From Rhynchonema sp. JSB1_4 (taxonomy: Eukaryota > Nematoda > Chromadorea > Monhysterida > Xyalidae): a stretch of DNA of 51,621 nt. The DNA lies in the NCBI GenBank assembly GCA_030248065.1, contig JASAMV010003409.1, positions 1 through 51,621 on the forward strand, given 5' to 3'. The notes beneath the pieces were generated by a model. The model was not told where the DNA came from, made no database searches, and saw only the letters and a program-made list of their open reading frames with translations. Position numbers and translations under genes: made by a program. Shown piece by piece: positions 11,662 through 24,079 of this stretch (positions are counted from its first letter, which is position 1; every line of letters begins with the position of its first letter).

Positions 11662-14600
11662 ATGTTGCAAGCATTATCGCAGCAGCTGGCCGACCAGGGC
11701 GGAGGCGGAGCGGGCAACAACAACGAGAACAAAAACGAGACAATTCCGCCAACATTCCTGACCGTCCCAAATTGTGACGAAATGATTTTCGAGGCTCTAC
11801 GACTGAAAACGTTCAAGGACTGGCCGCACGACAAAAACACAAGGTGTACGCCGAAAAATGTCGGTTCAGAATTTGTTTTTTTGATTTAATTTTTTGACAA
11901 AAAATTGTGTCAAGTTTCCACCCGTTTCACTGCAGCTCGCTGAAGCCGGTTTCTACCACGCCCCAGCCGACGGTGGCCCCGACAATGTGCAATGTTTTGC
12001 GTGTTTCAAAGAACTGGAGGGGTGGGAGCCCGATGACGATCCCTGGTCAGTTTCATGGTTTGTTGGTTTTGCCTGATTTTCAAGGAATTATAATTAAATT
12101 AAATTCAAAATACTCAAATTTGCGAATGGAAAAACCCGTTTTTCGGTTTTTTTTTTCGACCGTTTCTGGATTTGAAAGAAACGGTAAAAAAACGAGTAAA
12201 CCGCAGCAGTGTAGTGGCAGGCCCATGTGTGGGAGCAATGGTGTTGCAGGGGAGGGGGTGGGGGTCCCCCCTAGGTACAGTAGGTAGGTAGGTTGACGCT
12301 CCATCCTGGTACAGTAGGTAGGTCGCCGCCCTGCGGCTGGTACAGTAAGTTGCGATTTTTGGCTCAAAATGGTATAAAATCGGTATTTTTCACTCCAAAT
12401 TAGCGAAATTAGCGTTTTAGGGCACATTTTCATCAAAATTTCGACCTAAAAAATTTTGTCCCCCCCCCTAGCTCGGCCGGTACAGTAGGTAGGTTGCCGC
12501 CCCACATTTTTGGTGGTACAGTAGGTTGCCGCCCCGCCTGGGAAGCTACACCACTGTGTGGGACACTGTAGTGGCTGGGGGGGTATCTATCTCGAGCCAG
12601 TGTAGTTCCTGGTCCGGCGCGGCGGTTAGTGTACCTACCCCCTTTCTCCGTTCGGCGGTTAGTGTACCTCCCTGGGGGGGAGGGGGGAGGACCCAAATTC
12701 AGGAAAAAGTCACTTTTTGAGGTAGAAAATTTGACCGATTTTTTTTCCCTTTTTCGAAAAAATTCTCAATAAAACGGGTATTTTGGCGACTTTTGACATC
12801 ATTGACCTGAAAATCACCCATTTTTGGCCTAAAAATGCCCATTTGCCAATCGCAAACACCGAAGAATGCTCATTTTAGGCCAATTTTCGGCCAAAATGTC
12901 AAAAAGTACCTGTTTTTAGGCCAATTTTGCAGCAAAATTGCATGCAGAAAACGGCCTTTTTTCGCCTTTTGACGAAACATAGGGGTATCTTGGGTAGCCT
13001 CTGGGGGGTATCTCGAGTAACTCCAAAACCTTCCCCCCCTAGGGTATCTTGGGTCGATTGGCCTGCCACCACACTGGTGTGGGAGGTAAGTATGATGCGG
13101 GGTTGGGACCGGAAGCGTTAGAGATATGAGTTTGGTCACCCAAAAAGGCGAAAAAACACCGTTTTAGTGGTACAATTTTGGCCAAAAAATGAGGTAAAAA
13201 TAGTACTTTTCCCAAATTTCCGCCGAAAATCGCCTAAAAATAGGTATTATAGGTGGGTTGCGCGATTTTTTGGAAAATAAGGTCGAAAAACACCGATTTT
13301 TGCCTTAAAAAGGTACAAAATTGCTTGTGAGAGGTATGATTTGGAGTTGTGAGAGGTAAGTTCTATACTGGCGGACAGTGTGGTGGCAGGCCAATCTACC
13401 CAAGATACCCTAGGGGGGAAGGTTTCGGAGTTACTCGAGATACCCTCAGAGGCTACCCAAGATAACCCTATGGTCCGTCAAAGGGCGAAAAAAACCGTTT
13501 TTTGCATGCAATTTTACAGCAAAATTGGCCTAAAAATGGGTACTTTTTGACATTTTGGCCGAAAATTGGCCTAAAATGACCATCTTTATCTGTGATTTTT
13601 AGGGGTTCCGAGTTCGAAAAACACCTATTTTTGCCTTTGAAAAGCATAAATCTACTTGCTCGAGACATCCTTTGGGGTCGGCTCGAGATATATACCCTTC
13701 TCCCCTGAAGGTTGACTCGAGATAGATACCCCTTAGGGGGGAATCCCCCAGCCACTACACTGCTGGCGGAAAAACCGGTTTTTTTATGTTTCGTGAAAAA
13801 AAACCGAAAAAAAACGAAAAAGAAACCGATAAAGAACCGCAGTGTATAAGGATAGGGGAAGCCCAAATAAGGTATTTTTGATACATAGTAATGTTAGCAC
13901 AGACACACCACAGTGGTGCCTATGAGTACTTTGATGCTTATTGTGACTAAAATAGTTGAAACAAGCCACATTGACATCGCCCGCGCTTGGCCAAAGTTGT
14001 TCTGAAAAAAATATTTCCCAAATTCTGTCAAAAATTGGAAAATTTAGTGAAAAAAGACAGATGTTTCCCGGAGGCTGAGGTTTTTTTTGGTTTTTTAACG
14101 TCCCAGATGGGCCCGGTCTTTTTCGGTTTTTTTTCGTGAATTTTTTTTCGGTTTTTTTTCATCCGCCACCGCCAGTATAGTAAGTACTCAGCCCCAGTGT
14201 TGGAGGTGGGGGGGGGTAGCCCCCCAGTACAGTAGGTATCTCCCTCGCCTGGTACAGTAGGTATCCCCCCGATGTCTGGCATGGTACAGTAGGTATCCCC
14301 CCTAATTTCACCCCGGTACAGTAGGTATCCCCCGATTTTGCCCCAAAAGTGCCAATTTTTGACCAAAATGGCCAAAATTATGTGTAAAATCAGTGGTTTT
14401 TACCTCAAATTACCCAAAATTCGCGCGCTGCGCGCGCAAATACTACGTTTTCACACGATTCCACACATAATAAAAACATTAAAAATTTTCACCCCAAAAC
14501 CTAACCCCAAAACCCCCCAGGCCGTCGGCTCTGGTACAGTAGGCCCCTCTCCCAGCCCGGTACAGTAGGTATCCCCCTCCAGAGTACCTCCAACACTGCT

Positions 14601-16320
14601 CAACCCCCCCCCAACCCCCCTCGAGTTTTGTGGTAGGTAAGTACTGAGAGGGGAAACCCCCCCCCCCCCCAGCCCCCCTGCCACTACTATGAACCGCAGC
14701 CGCTTGAAGCATTTTTAGGATGCTATTTTTTCGTAGATTTTGCGCTGAATTCAGAAAAAGAAAATAATTCGAGAGACTCACTTTGGTCGAAGGCGCTTGG
14801 TGTAAAAGTGCCTTTTTGATGAGTCCGAGTCGTAATAAGTCAGAAAACCCAAAGACACCATGACCCATTCACTACGGATCTTACGTCTTTTCAGGGTTTT
14901 TTCGTTATTTTTTTTGGAGTTTTCCAGAAAATGCGACAGACGGTTTTTGCACACGTACAGTTCAAAATGAATAATAAATTTTATTGTTCAGGACCGAACA
15001 TCGCAATCACAACGCCACGTGCGCATTCGTTAAATTGAATAAACGCGAATCCGAATTGACTGTTGAAGACATGCTCAACGTGCTCGCCTATCGATCTGCC
15101 CAGGCCATTGTGCGTTTCATTTCATGTTTTACTTTTGGTCAATTTTAGTTTCTCAACTGTTTGTTGGGTTTCTCGTTCTCGTGAAGCTCGCCACTTACGC
15201 GTTCAGTAAGGAGGCTTTGCGGATGGAGAAGACCGTTTTCGTTTTTTTTTCCGGCGGTATCTGGATGTGGAAAAACGAAAAAAAGCGCAACCGCTTGGTA
15301 ACATTTTTGGAAAGCTATTTTTCGTCGACTTTCTGCTAATTCCGTGAGACCGACCACCCTTGGTCGATGGTGCGAGGTGTAAAACTGCCTTATTGATCAT
15401 TTGGGTCGTAATGAGTGTCAAAATCCTTATACACAACGGTTCTTTTTCGGGACTTTTCGGAAATTTTTCCAAAATTTTGAAAATGTCCGATTTTTCCACA
15501 AGTATGAGTTACGTAGGTCAAAGCTTGTGTTCGCTGCCTCTTGTTCCCTCTTTTCGGGGGACAACTAAAATTCGCCAAACATGACTAAGGTTTAGATTTC
15601 CACTCGGCTACGATTCTTTACCGTCAGCACCACAACCAGTGTAGTGGCTGGGGGATGGGGGGATTCCCCCCCTAAGGGGTAGGTACCTTGCAACCACCCC
15701 TTGGGGGGAAGGGTAGGTACCTTGCAACCATCCCTTGGGGGGAAGGGTAGGTACCTTGCAACCACCCCTTGGGGGGAAGGGTAGGTACCTTGCAACCACC
15801 CCTTGGGGGGAAGGGTAGGCACCTTGCAACCATCCCGGAGGGTACCTTGCAACCATCAATTTATGGGAAAAAATGGGCATTTTTTACCTCAAAACCCCAA
15901 AAGACGCGTGCTCCGCGCGCAAACCTAAATATAACAACTATTTTAGGCAAATTTTCTGCCAAAATCTAAAAAAACCGATTTTTTGGCCAATTTTGCAGTA
16001 TAATGCATGCAAAAAACGCCCTTTTTTCGGACCCTAGGGGTACCTAGCAACCTTCCGGAGGCTGGGTAGGGTGTACCTTGCAACCATCTGGATCCATCCC
16101 CCAAGGGTACCTTGCAACCATCTGCCTGCCACTACACTGACCACAACACTGGCATCTCAAAAAAATATTCGCAATGTTTTTTTTTGCATGAAGCGTTGTT
16201 AAATTTATTGTCTCAAACTGAGAAACATTGTTGCAGCACAAATCAGCCGAGCATGTCAAAACTAAATGCGCATTAAAAGCTCCGGACGTGATGCAAAAAT
16301 TGAACAAATTAAAGAAGTGA
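11662..16320 (+). CDS. BIRC5: Survivin (single-BIR chromosomal passenger protein), 4 exons
   Basis: Survivin anchors the chromosomal passenger complex (with INCENP and borealin) to centromeric histone H3 phosphorylated on Thr3, targeting Aurora B. Exons: 11662-11859, 11936-12045, 14992-15109, 16237-16320; phases agree, 169 residues (human 142). An unusual Gly/Asn-rich N-terminal extension (residues about 1-40, [11 protein letters not shown]) precedes the BIR domain. The BIR spans residues 45-118: [23 protein letters not shown], and the zinc ligands C86, C89, H106, C113. [14 protein letters not shown] is almost identical to human. H109 aligns with human His80, which reads H3T3ph. The C-terminal exon is a short Lys-rich helix replacing the long human helix. 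Introns 2 (2.9 kb) and 3 (1.1 kb) are swollen by hAT-like elements while intron 1 is 76 bases. The short last exon is the least certain part of the model. Confidence 0.92.
12236..12556. mobile_element. Nested hAT-like element, GTACAGTAGGTAGG type
   Basis: Ends CAATGGTGTTGC and, inverted, AGCTACACCACTG. Left duplication TGTGGGAG (12228-12235); the right copy is TGTGGGA plus the G found after the neighbouring insertion at 13085, so it is interrupted by the next element. Carries repeated GGTACAGTAGGTAGG words. A fragment of the same subfamily, inverted, is at about 49260-49364. Confidence 0.75.
12564..13076. mobile_element. Nested hAT-like element, TATCTCGAG type, copy 1
   Basis: Ends CACTGTAGTGGCTGG and, inverted, CTGCCACCACACTG, flanked by perfect GTGTGGGA (12556-12563, 13077-13084). 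Contains GGTATCTTGGGT and TATCTCGAGTAAC repeats. It inserted into the target duplication of 12236-12556. Same subfamily as 13376-13762, opposite orientation. Confidence 0.85.
12598..12850. mobile_element. Truncated hAT-like element inside copy 1
   Basis: Begins CAGTGTAGTTCCTGGTCC and follows the reverse complement of the complete element 5717-6040 for about 250 bp (shared words CCCAAATTCAGGAAAAAGTC, ATTGACCTGAAAATCAC), then loses homology; no right end or second duplication found. The right border is approximate. Confidence 0.65.
13376..13762. mobile_element. Nested hAT-like element, TATCTCGAG type, copy 2
   Basis: 387 bp, ends CAGTGTGGTGGCAGG and, inverted, CAGCCACTACACTG, flanked by perfect CTGGCGGA (13368-13375, 13763-13770). 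Internal CTCGAGATA and CTACCCAAGATACC repeats; its left part is the reverse complement of the right part of 12564-13076. Confidence 0.88.
14195..14598. mobile_element. Nested hAT-like element, GGTACAGTAGGTATC type
   Basis: 404 bp, ends CAGTGTTGGAGGT and, inverted, ACCTCCAACACTG, flanked by CTCAGCCC and CTCAACCC (7 of 8 match). Four left and two right copies of GGTACAGTAGGTATCCCC surround a core with a CGCGCGCTGCGCGCGC hairpin. Confidence 0.82.
15637..16139. mobile_element. hAT-like element, GGTACCTTGCAACC type
   Basis: 503 bp in BIRC5 intron 3, ends CAGTGTAGTGGCTGG and, inverted, CTGCCACTACACTG, with perfect flanking ACCACAAC (15629-15636, 16140-16147). The left half has a tandem array of a roughly 37-bp unit containing GGTACCTTGCAACCA, about five copies (15680-15850); two to three more lie at the right end. 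The core carries GACGCGTGCTCCGCGCGC. Confidence 0.9.
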
Positions 16321-19300
16321 CCGACATTGACTCAATCAAAATCGACTTCCATCGGAATGGTGTTTACATGACCTCTGGTATCAAAAATAATCCTATCCGC
16401 GTATATTTATTTACGTTTTTACGGTTATTGTTTTTTGTCGTTTTGTACTGATCTCGATTCGAGAATGGTGTGTTTGGTTTGCGCGTCTCAGCATTGTTCT
16501 GTGCAAAAAAAATTGGCCCGCTAATTATTCCTAACTTTCGTGCAGTTTTGACTGCCTTGCCTACCCTGGATTTCGTCTCTGACTGACTGCTGTGCAAAAC
16601 ATCGGAAATCAGGTTGACTGTATCAAACTTTCGGATAAACATACATTGAATGTTCTCAAACGAGGTGATTTTTTGCAATTATGTATCCTCTTGTAGGATT
16701 TCAAACGCATTTTTTGTTAAATCTTTGTAATTTCAAAGGTTCACGGTCGATCCACAGCCCAGCCCAAACTTTACAGCAAGTTTTATGCCACCCAAGGAAC
16801 ATTTTACAACAAACACCATACATAAAGCAGTGAGCCCAACAGAAGGTGCCACTTTTCACGCCCGTTTTGTCACCAATTTGTTCACAAAAAACTGGGTTGC
16901 TGTCGGCGGCTTTTGATGAAAGTATTCGGACCTTCTTGTCTTGCCCACACAAACGGCACTTTCCTGGCCAGTTGCACCCAATATGCCAAAAGTCCGTTTT
17001 AACTGCAGTTCAGACAGTGATGCTGGCAAAAGTTCGCAAGATAAATGCTCTGTTTTTCGATGGAGCGGCTTCATACCGTATTTTGCAGCTTCAAAAATTC
17101 TCGCCAAGTGTAGATTTGAGTACTTTTGTCAATCGAAGTATGCACGACATTTAAACAGGATTGGAAACGGAACCCAAGGAATTTGGTGCACGAAAAAAAC
17201 CAGAGTTGAACACAGGATATTCTGTCACCTCTGAAATTTTTACAACGTGTCACAGCAAGGTTCGATAAATTATGTGGCTGTGACTGCCTTCACTGGCATT
17301 ATGTGGCAGTGGCATACCCTTGCACTTACCGCAAAGACTTCTGCCTTCCCCATGTTTTTTGGATTTCTGGACACACTCCAAGGTTGGACCGCGGGATAAT
17401 ACGATACACTGCGCTTTGGTACCGTAATCTCAGTTGTGAATCAGTGTGTTTCACACTTGCTTCGCTTTTTGACATCGCAGATGTTCCGAAACACGCTAAA
17501 TGGTTGCTTGTCACTCTTGTTTCCTCCTTTTGTTTGGTGTCGGGTCTTGAAAAGTTTTGAAAGCTTTCTTTCTGATTTTGACATGTGTAATGGGTCCTTT
17601 CTGCAAAGTTCGGCGATAAAAGGCCCATATTTTTGACGCACGAGCATGCCCAAAAAATGAACAAATGCACCCGCTGTGCAGCATCAAAAGTACCGGGGTG
17701 TTCGTTTTCAGAAACACACTTTTTCTCCGTTCCACACAAAAATCTCCTCTCGCCCCACGAAAACATGCAAAGTGCCACTAAGTACACGTATATTTCACTT
17801 TTATGTTTTTTGCCAAATGTAATGGCTTCGAAATACAGAATGATGCGGACTTGGCACTTGCAACGAATTACCGTAACCTTTCCTGCTTGTCAACTTGCAT
17901 TGTCTGATGAAACATGGATTGGTTTTTATACTTTTTTGTGGTCCAAAAATGGTCACACCGCATTGGCACCTGTGCGCGATGCACCACAATCACAGGCTGA
18001 AACTGGCAACTTTGGTCCACACGCAGATTACGGTAGCACTCCCAACTGTCAAGTCCCCAATCTTCCTCTTTCGGAGGCGTATATATTTCGACTGATTATA
18101 ATGCATCTACACTCATCACAAAACTGTCCACAACAGCTAAAAGCAACATAACCAAATGGCTTATAAGTAATGCCCCCGAAGCATCGCCAGGACCCAGCTG
18201 CTTCAGCTGGAATGCTCTCTAATGGATTTTATTTAAAGGGGCTTTTAAAAGGTTACTTACTTTACTTATGTTCCCTTCTTAGTCTTGCTTCGTATTATAT
18301 ATTCCCAGGACGCCTGTATTTTTAAGTGGTCTCCTGCGCGCGCGCCACCCAAAGTAACCCCCAGCCCGCGTTTAAGTGGTTGCGCTTTCGTGGCATACCA
18401 TAATCTTTTGGGAAGATTCTATAATGCAAGCGATCAGTTATTATGTTACCTTTCGGAATATTTTCAAAGAAGCTAGAAATAGATCCCTCTTGCAAAAATT
18501 TGATTGAATTTCTTCAATTCTTGTGTTCTTGTGAAAAAAGTCCAAATGAATTTCTGCCCCTTGGCACCTTGGCTTAACCATTCGAATGAACCGTCCGCAT
18601 ATAATATTTATTTTGAAAATGATTGAAAATATGCGCGCATATAGTATACTTACTTCCTTTGTTTTTGCTCATTATTCTTTTGCACGTGTCAGGTGTCACC
18701 ACATTTGTTGGGTCCCAAGAAAATCCTTCCAGTTCTATCTTGCAAATAAATCCCAGTTCCCAAGGACATTTTTACTGAAATAACGAGATCTAAAGGCGGA
18801 ATCTATGTGAGCTCTCTTCATCGCAAAAAAACCGCGATTTCGATTTTGAAAACCAATTTCGTTTTCTGACCCGCCGCCCGCATATATGCCAAACCCCAGT
18901 ATTGGGTTACAAACGGCCCAAAATGCCAAATGAGGTCCCTCGTTATGTACATATACTTTGTTTAAAAGACGACCACAAATAATGATATCAGGCCTTCGTT
19001 GCATAACGACGAAGTGCGGTTAATTTTTAGGTCTCGCGAATTTTAACGGACCTTGAAAACCTCAAATCCTAAATCGCACAGAATTCTGAAGGCGCTGAGC
19101 TAAAGACCTATTTGTGACCAAAGTAAAGACTTGTACATGTATACCTACTACATGGCCGTCTCTGACCGTAGTCGCGGGGTCCGCTTAAGGGTGAGAGAGA
19201 GGCGAAATAATGAAAAGTAGATTTCAATTTAGATACCGATTTTATATTGCTTTTTCGTCTGCGTATATATCCTACAGCGCCGCACCGAGCAGAAAGTGCA

Positions 19301-22300
19301 TGTCTATGCTCCGAGCAGCATAATTGCGCCCTGTGTCCTTTTGTGCGCGCAGTCCGCTAAACGTCATGAGCGAAATTCTAATAAATTAGCGTCCTTTTGA
19401 CCGGAAAAAGCCCATCAGATGTAATAAAGCACCGCCATATGGAGACGCACTTGTTGTGGTATAACCTTCATATAGCCCTGCTTCCAAGATTGACTTCATG
19501 TTTCGTTCGGAAAATTGGAATGTTCGAAATAACCCGCCATTATACCGGACTCGTCAAAGTTGGTTAAATGGCGCCCTTTTTTCAATGCGAAACGGTGTGT
19601 ATAAATAAACAAGGTCAAAAGAGACCAAGACAAGCTTTGTGGACGCTAATTCTCAAGCGAGTTGCTTTTAGATGTCCATTTTTATGTCTTGTGCCCCTCG
19701 AGTTATCATTATTTCTCGCGCTTCGCAAAAACAGACGATTAATGCTTCATGTTTGACTGTGTGTTCCCTTCAGGGATTATTTTTGTCGGCGGGGCTCCCA
19801 TGTTTGTGTCCTGTCCTGTGACTTTCTGGACTTTTTGCTGTTTCTTTATTCTGGGTGTGAGTGTCATGCTACAGTAACCGAAACGTTTAGATCGGCTCGT
19901 TTTGCATTATTTTTCAAGCAACATCTTAAAAATAATACCGTGCAAGCATTTTATTCGGTTGAACACAAAATCCATATAAATAATTTGTGTCATAAAGCAA
20001 ACCAAATTACGCGTATAATGGCTTCCAAAAACGGTCGTGCTTGTTTTACCCGTGTGCATGACAAAAGCTTTTTATAGCTTTTAATGTCTCTGGAGTCTAC
20101 CCCTTGCCTTATATAACATCAAAATGTTTTTTTTATCTATCGAACACTATTGCTCGTAAAGCCGCAATCTTTTATTTACAAATTTCATCACCATTTTGCT
20201 ATAAAACATGTCATTTGGCCTCGTGCCTGTATCGGGTCGGGTCGGTCCGATGAAGTATTGGTGCGCTTTATCCGTGATGAAACATCAGCCGATAACGTTG
20301 CCGCCGTGTATGGGGCCAGTGCACCACCAGGTGACAGGCTGATGTTTCACAGTTCATCGAAATGCCTGCCAATGAGTGAAGGTTTCGCGTCGGCCTGGAC
20401 CCGGACCGAAGCGCGCAGGACCATGGACCTCTTTATGTATAGTAGATCAAACAGCGCTTCTCTTGCTGTCATGTGAGCTGTTATCAGCGTGTTTGACACG
20501 CCACATTTCGTTTTGACGACCGGACTACAACATAGATTAGCGCACCCATTCTGTTTGTTGTTCTGATTTTGCCCAAACGGTTCTCGTACAGTGTGTAACG
20601 TGCGCTTTCATGGGCTTTTGTTTGCGTCCCTATCATGATTTGTAACCTCCGAGGATTTTGCGTGCTTTGAAATGCACTTGTGAAGCGTGAAATGTATATA
20701 TACAAGTCACTCAATCATTTTCGAGCGTGAAAGTGTCAAAATATTGCTACACAGATTGGCGTACACCAGTATTTTGTTTATCACATTCGGCTTTGCAATT
20801 TCCCATGGTTTCGCCATACTCAGCCTCGGTGACGTTGCTTGTATCCGGCACATATTGCTATAATTAACCCGCTGGCGCCCCCTGAACTTCATTAAGGATC
20901 TACCTTATTATTGGACAAACACTAGAAGCCGGCCAGATTTAATTGAAAACACGTCGCCAGGCTCGAAATCTTGTTAATTTGAGATAAAGGCGCACAACTC
21001 AAGCCCCGCGCGCGCGCCAGCGGCCGTAAATTAGTTTTCTTTTATTTCTCATTATTATTATTGTTGCCAACAACACGACCGCGGCACTCTAATAACGTTT
21101 CTGGAACCGACTTTTAGATAATAGAAACACAAACTCTATTGCAAAAATAATGCACTAACCCGGCATCACGAGGAAGTTAATAAACTTTTCCATGCTCGGG
21201 GCCCAAGTATGCTCGTTCGGTTTGCTTGTTTTGCTACATCGCATGCTGAACCTCATCAAATGAACAAAACACAGTCAAAATCGCGTGGTTCGCACACTTT
21301 GTATTTTCTGTAGTGTCGCGCTAATTAGTGCATTACCTACAGTATGTGCATTGCAGATCAAAAATGCAAATTGAGACAAAAACACTGAAATACAACTCTT
21401 GAGAAAATACGGGCCTATTAGTGGGGCGCTACTAACTTCATTTCCAGCTTTCGCGCGCGCGCGCTGCAAATATATAAGTACAGTATCCCCCGTACAGAAT
21501 GCTAGCCTAATTGGAAAAGGATAATTGGAAAACTTGCATGACATAGACAGCACTGGAGATTGAATTTTATATTTTTGACAAATTGTGTGTCTTCAAGAAC
21601 TTTCTAAAATACCAAATATGAATTTCGGTTACTTTGGTTTCGAAATACAGCCGCTATTGTTATAACGATAATCAGGATAATTCGTTAGAGCGATACATTT
21701 TGGCTCATTCAGTATGGTATTGGTTGGTTGGTTTATTGCTCTCAGTGACGCATAAAACCATGCACGTAAATTAGTGATAGAAGCACAGTTACAAGACCGG
21801 GTGGGACAATTACGAAAATGAAAATAGTTACAACACTGGTTATAACAAAACCACAGCAAATAAAAGCTACAAAAAGCGCCAAGGAGAGAGAAAAATCACG
21901 GACATCAGGACAGATCACAGGACATGTTAACAGAACTGAAAATTATGCATTAATCCTCGTCCTCGTCAAACGACAAATGTCGGACAAATATGGTGGTACA
22001 CGGAAGTGACGGACAATCACCAACCCACGTATGGTATTGGTCGCACAATGATCATGTAAGAATTCATCAAACCAATCCTGATTTTCACGTTCAGTCACTC
22101 TTGACCACTGTGCTATTTGTGATTCTCGCAAAACATTTTCAGCTGAAAATAATCTAGCAGATCAACCACGTTGCCGCAGGTCTGAAACATTCTCTTTACT
22201 ACGTGTTTTGTGTGCGATCACGCAACGCAACGTCATTGCCCCGTCACTAGCCTGCTTTGCGATTCAGGAAAAAAATTGACCAATTCTTATAAAGTCATTG

Positions 22301-24079
22301 TGCGACCAATACATAATGTGTACTACAGTTGCTGCTTTTGTGGTGGATCGTTCCTGCAAAATAAAACTGAGGGAGTTGTCAACTCTACCGAGCTATAATG
22401 GTGGTCCAGGTCATCATCAGCTCAAACTGCTCAACATTTCTTCATGTCTCAAGAACAATCATTGAAAGAGATTATTGCCAGATCACAAATCATTTCTGTT
22501 CCAATAATCTCGCCTCGAGGTGAAAATATCATCCACCGCGCAATTTTTTTCTCTTTTCTGTTCTTCAATATGTATATTGCAGTCACTCAACCGAAAGTCG
22601 ATTTGTATCTGTCGGATTATTACGTATGTTCGATTGTTGTTATTGCGCTATAATTCCTTGGGTACCGGGTCCTTGTCGGAGCCTGGAAGCATTTGAAAAT
22701 GCTTGTTTGTGCGCGTTTTGATCCCGATATTCGAAACAACTGTCAGCAGATTTTGCATTGTATTTTCATATTTTTAGCACTTTTATGTTCGAATTGTTCC
22801 TGTGTAATGACAGCCATCGTGATTTGTTTTCGCGTCCCTGACAACGCATGATATTGATACGATAATAGGGCGTAATTTTGTTCCTCTACTTTATTGCTCT
22901 GAAACGCAGTGCCTGAGCTTTGTATTCTCTGAAAATTATTCGCTGATTTAAGGTTGCAGATTTTATAATACACCAAGGAACCGAACGGTAAAATAGCACT
23001 GTGCAAGGGTTGGAAAAACTGAAAACAAGTTTTCTAAACAAATTTACAATTAAAAGTTTTTTAATGTCTAAGGTTCTGTTGATATTGACTAAATTTGTTC
23101 ACCAACGCGCAGAAACGCAGTTAAAGGCCATTTTGAACGCTTCAGACCATTTCGTTCCCCTGTTAAGCAAAAGTTTCCAAAAAATGTTTTTTTTTCAAAA
23201 ACCATTATAGTTGAAAGAATTTTCCCCAACCCTGGCAGTTTGATGGGCATTTCAGTAGGTTCATTGTTGAGAATTTAGCGAGGGTTTCAGGAAACAATGG
23301 TTTATAGAATACTGGCCTTATGTGAAATTCACACGAGAATATGATCCTGAAATTCTCGTAAATTTGCCCAATCAAATCACTACGTTACGGCCGCGTGTAC
23401 CCGCGCACTCTTTTTTCCACAATAATCCTGTGCTTAAATTGCTGTGTGGTGTTTTTCTCGGTGTGTGCATGACGTTTTTTTGCAAATCTCGCTGCTGGTA
23501 ACAGGCTTTGTCACGAAATCATGGATATCATTGTTGTTGATATCGTATCATGGACATGGAGACCATGGTTCATAGGTGCAATGCATAATCTTTCGTGACA
23601 CACAACGCGTAATCAGGCACCCTTCATTTTTTGCATGTGCTCACGTTTGCCTGTGAGTGTTGTGGAAAAAAATCACTGTTATTGTTATTGTCCGTCTTCA
23701 CTTGTTCGAATATTGTACCATTTCATGTTGTTGTCGTGGGTTTCTTGTGCCCTGGTCATATGTCACAGCACAACAGTATGTTTTGTTGCTTGGAAGACTT
23801 GTTAGTAAGTTGGAGCGCATGCAATCAGAAAAAATCTTGCTGTAGGTACCCATGTGTACCTGCATATAGGACTCAAGTAAATAAGTCGTCGATTTTCACA
23901 ATTGGGACATTGAATCGGATCGGTTTAGGTACCCAGTTCCAGCCACTGATGTCACCTGCTCAGCTACAGTATACCGGACCGATCCGATCCGACACCAGAT
24001 CATCTAGTCAGTGTTGTGCTGTACTTTTTTACCCTTACCCTTACCGTAACCCTAACGTAACCCTGTCTTACACTTACAG
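16321..24079. other. 7.8 kb without a supported gene
   Basis: Scattered open frames of 60-172 codons on both strands, none with a recognisable family, splice-supported extension or consistent codon pattern. The only repeat I can define is 22037-22309. GCGCGCGC runs occur near 18340, 21010 and 21456. An interrupted minus-strand zone with Cys-rich frames at 16.4-17.8 kb could be a decayed gene or transposase but gave no convincing match. Confidence 0.5.
22037..22309. mobile_element. TA-flanked MITE, family T, copy 1
   Basis: Inverted ends TTGGTCGCACAATG and complement, TA on both sides, which fits a Tc1/mariner-type non-autonomous element. Interior shared with copies at 34229-34504 and 36588-36866 (GAATTCATCAAA, TTCAGTCACTCTT, GATCACGCAAC). 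Confidence 0.82.

Larger units (their letters stand above)
12207..14691. mobile_element. hAT-like element, outer member of a nest
   Basis: Left end CAGTGTAGTGGCAGG, right end inverted CTGCCACTACTATG, flanked by perfect 8-bp duplications AACCGCAG (12199-12206, 14692-14699) in BIRC5 intron 2. Total span is 2485 bp, mostly later insertions (see the four nested entries). Its own remaining interior has repeats related to GAGAGGTAAG and an AT-rich core; no transposase. Confidence 0.85.

Noticed and set aside
15680..15850. CRISPR-like regular array
   Set aside because: Units are contiguous tandem copies without unique spacers, in a eukaryotic intron and inside a transposon.
15592..15880. Minus-strand frames with regular [12 protein letters not shown] repeats, looking like a repeat protein
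   Set aside because: Purely a translation of the 37-bp tandem array inside the hAT-like element; a 37-bp unit shifts frame and the array is bounded by transposon ends.
16364..16678. Minus-strand frame resembling the basic helix of mitochondrial bS18 proteins (KAVKTARKLGII)
   Set aside because: The resemblance is limited to about 15 residues, the CxxC zinc motif and the TG-C signature are missing, and no splice sites extend it sensibly.
16701..18151. Cluster of overlapping frames on both strands, some Cys-rich (CRLCGQDKK)
   Set aside because: Frames are interrupted and no domain could be followed for more than about 40 residues; possibly a decayed gene, but not supportable.
23004..23240. Possible CAAGGGTTGG-ended relative of 47495-47971
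   Set aside because: The ends are similar, but the flanking 8-mers do not match and the interior is unrelated; too weak to list as an element.
23631..24079. Upstream half of the 226-codon open frame containing the Q-rich exon
   Set aside because: The first 150 codons are Cys/Val-rich with chance-like composition, and a clean AG acceptor at 24079 explains why the coding-like part starts there.
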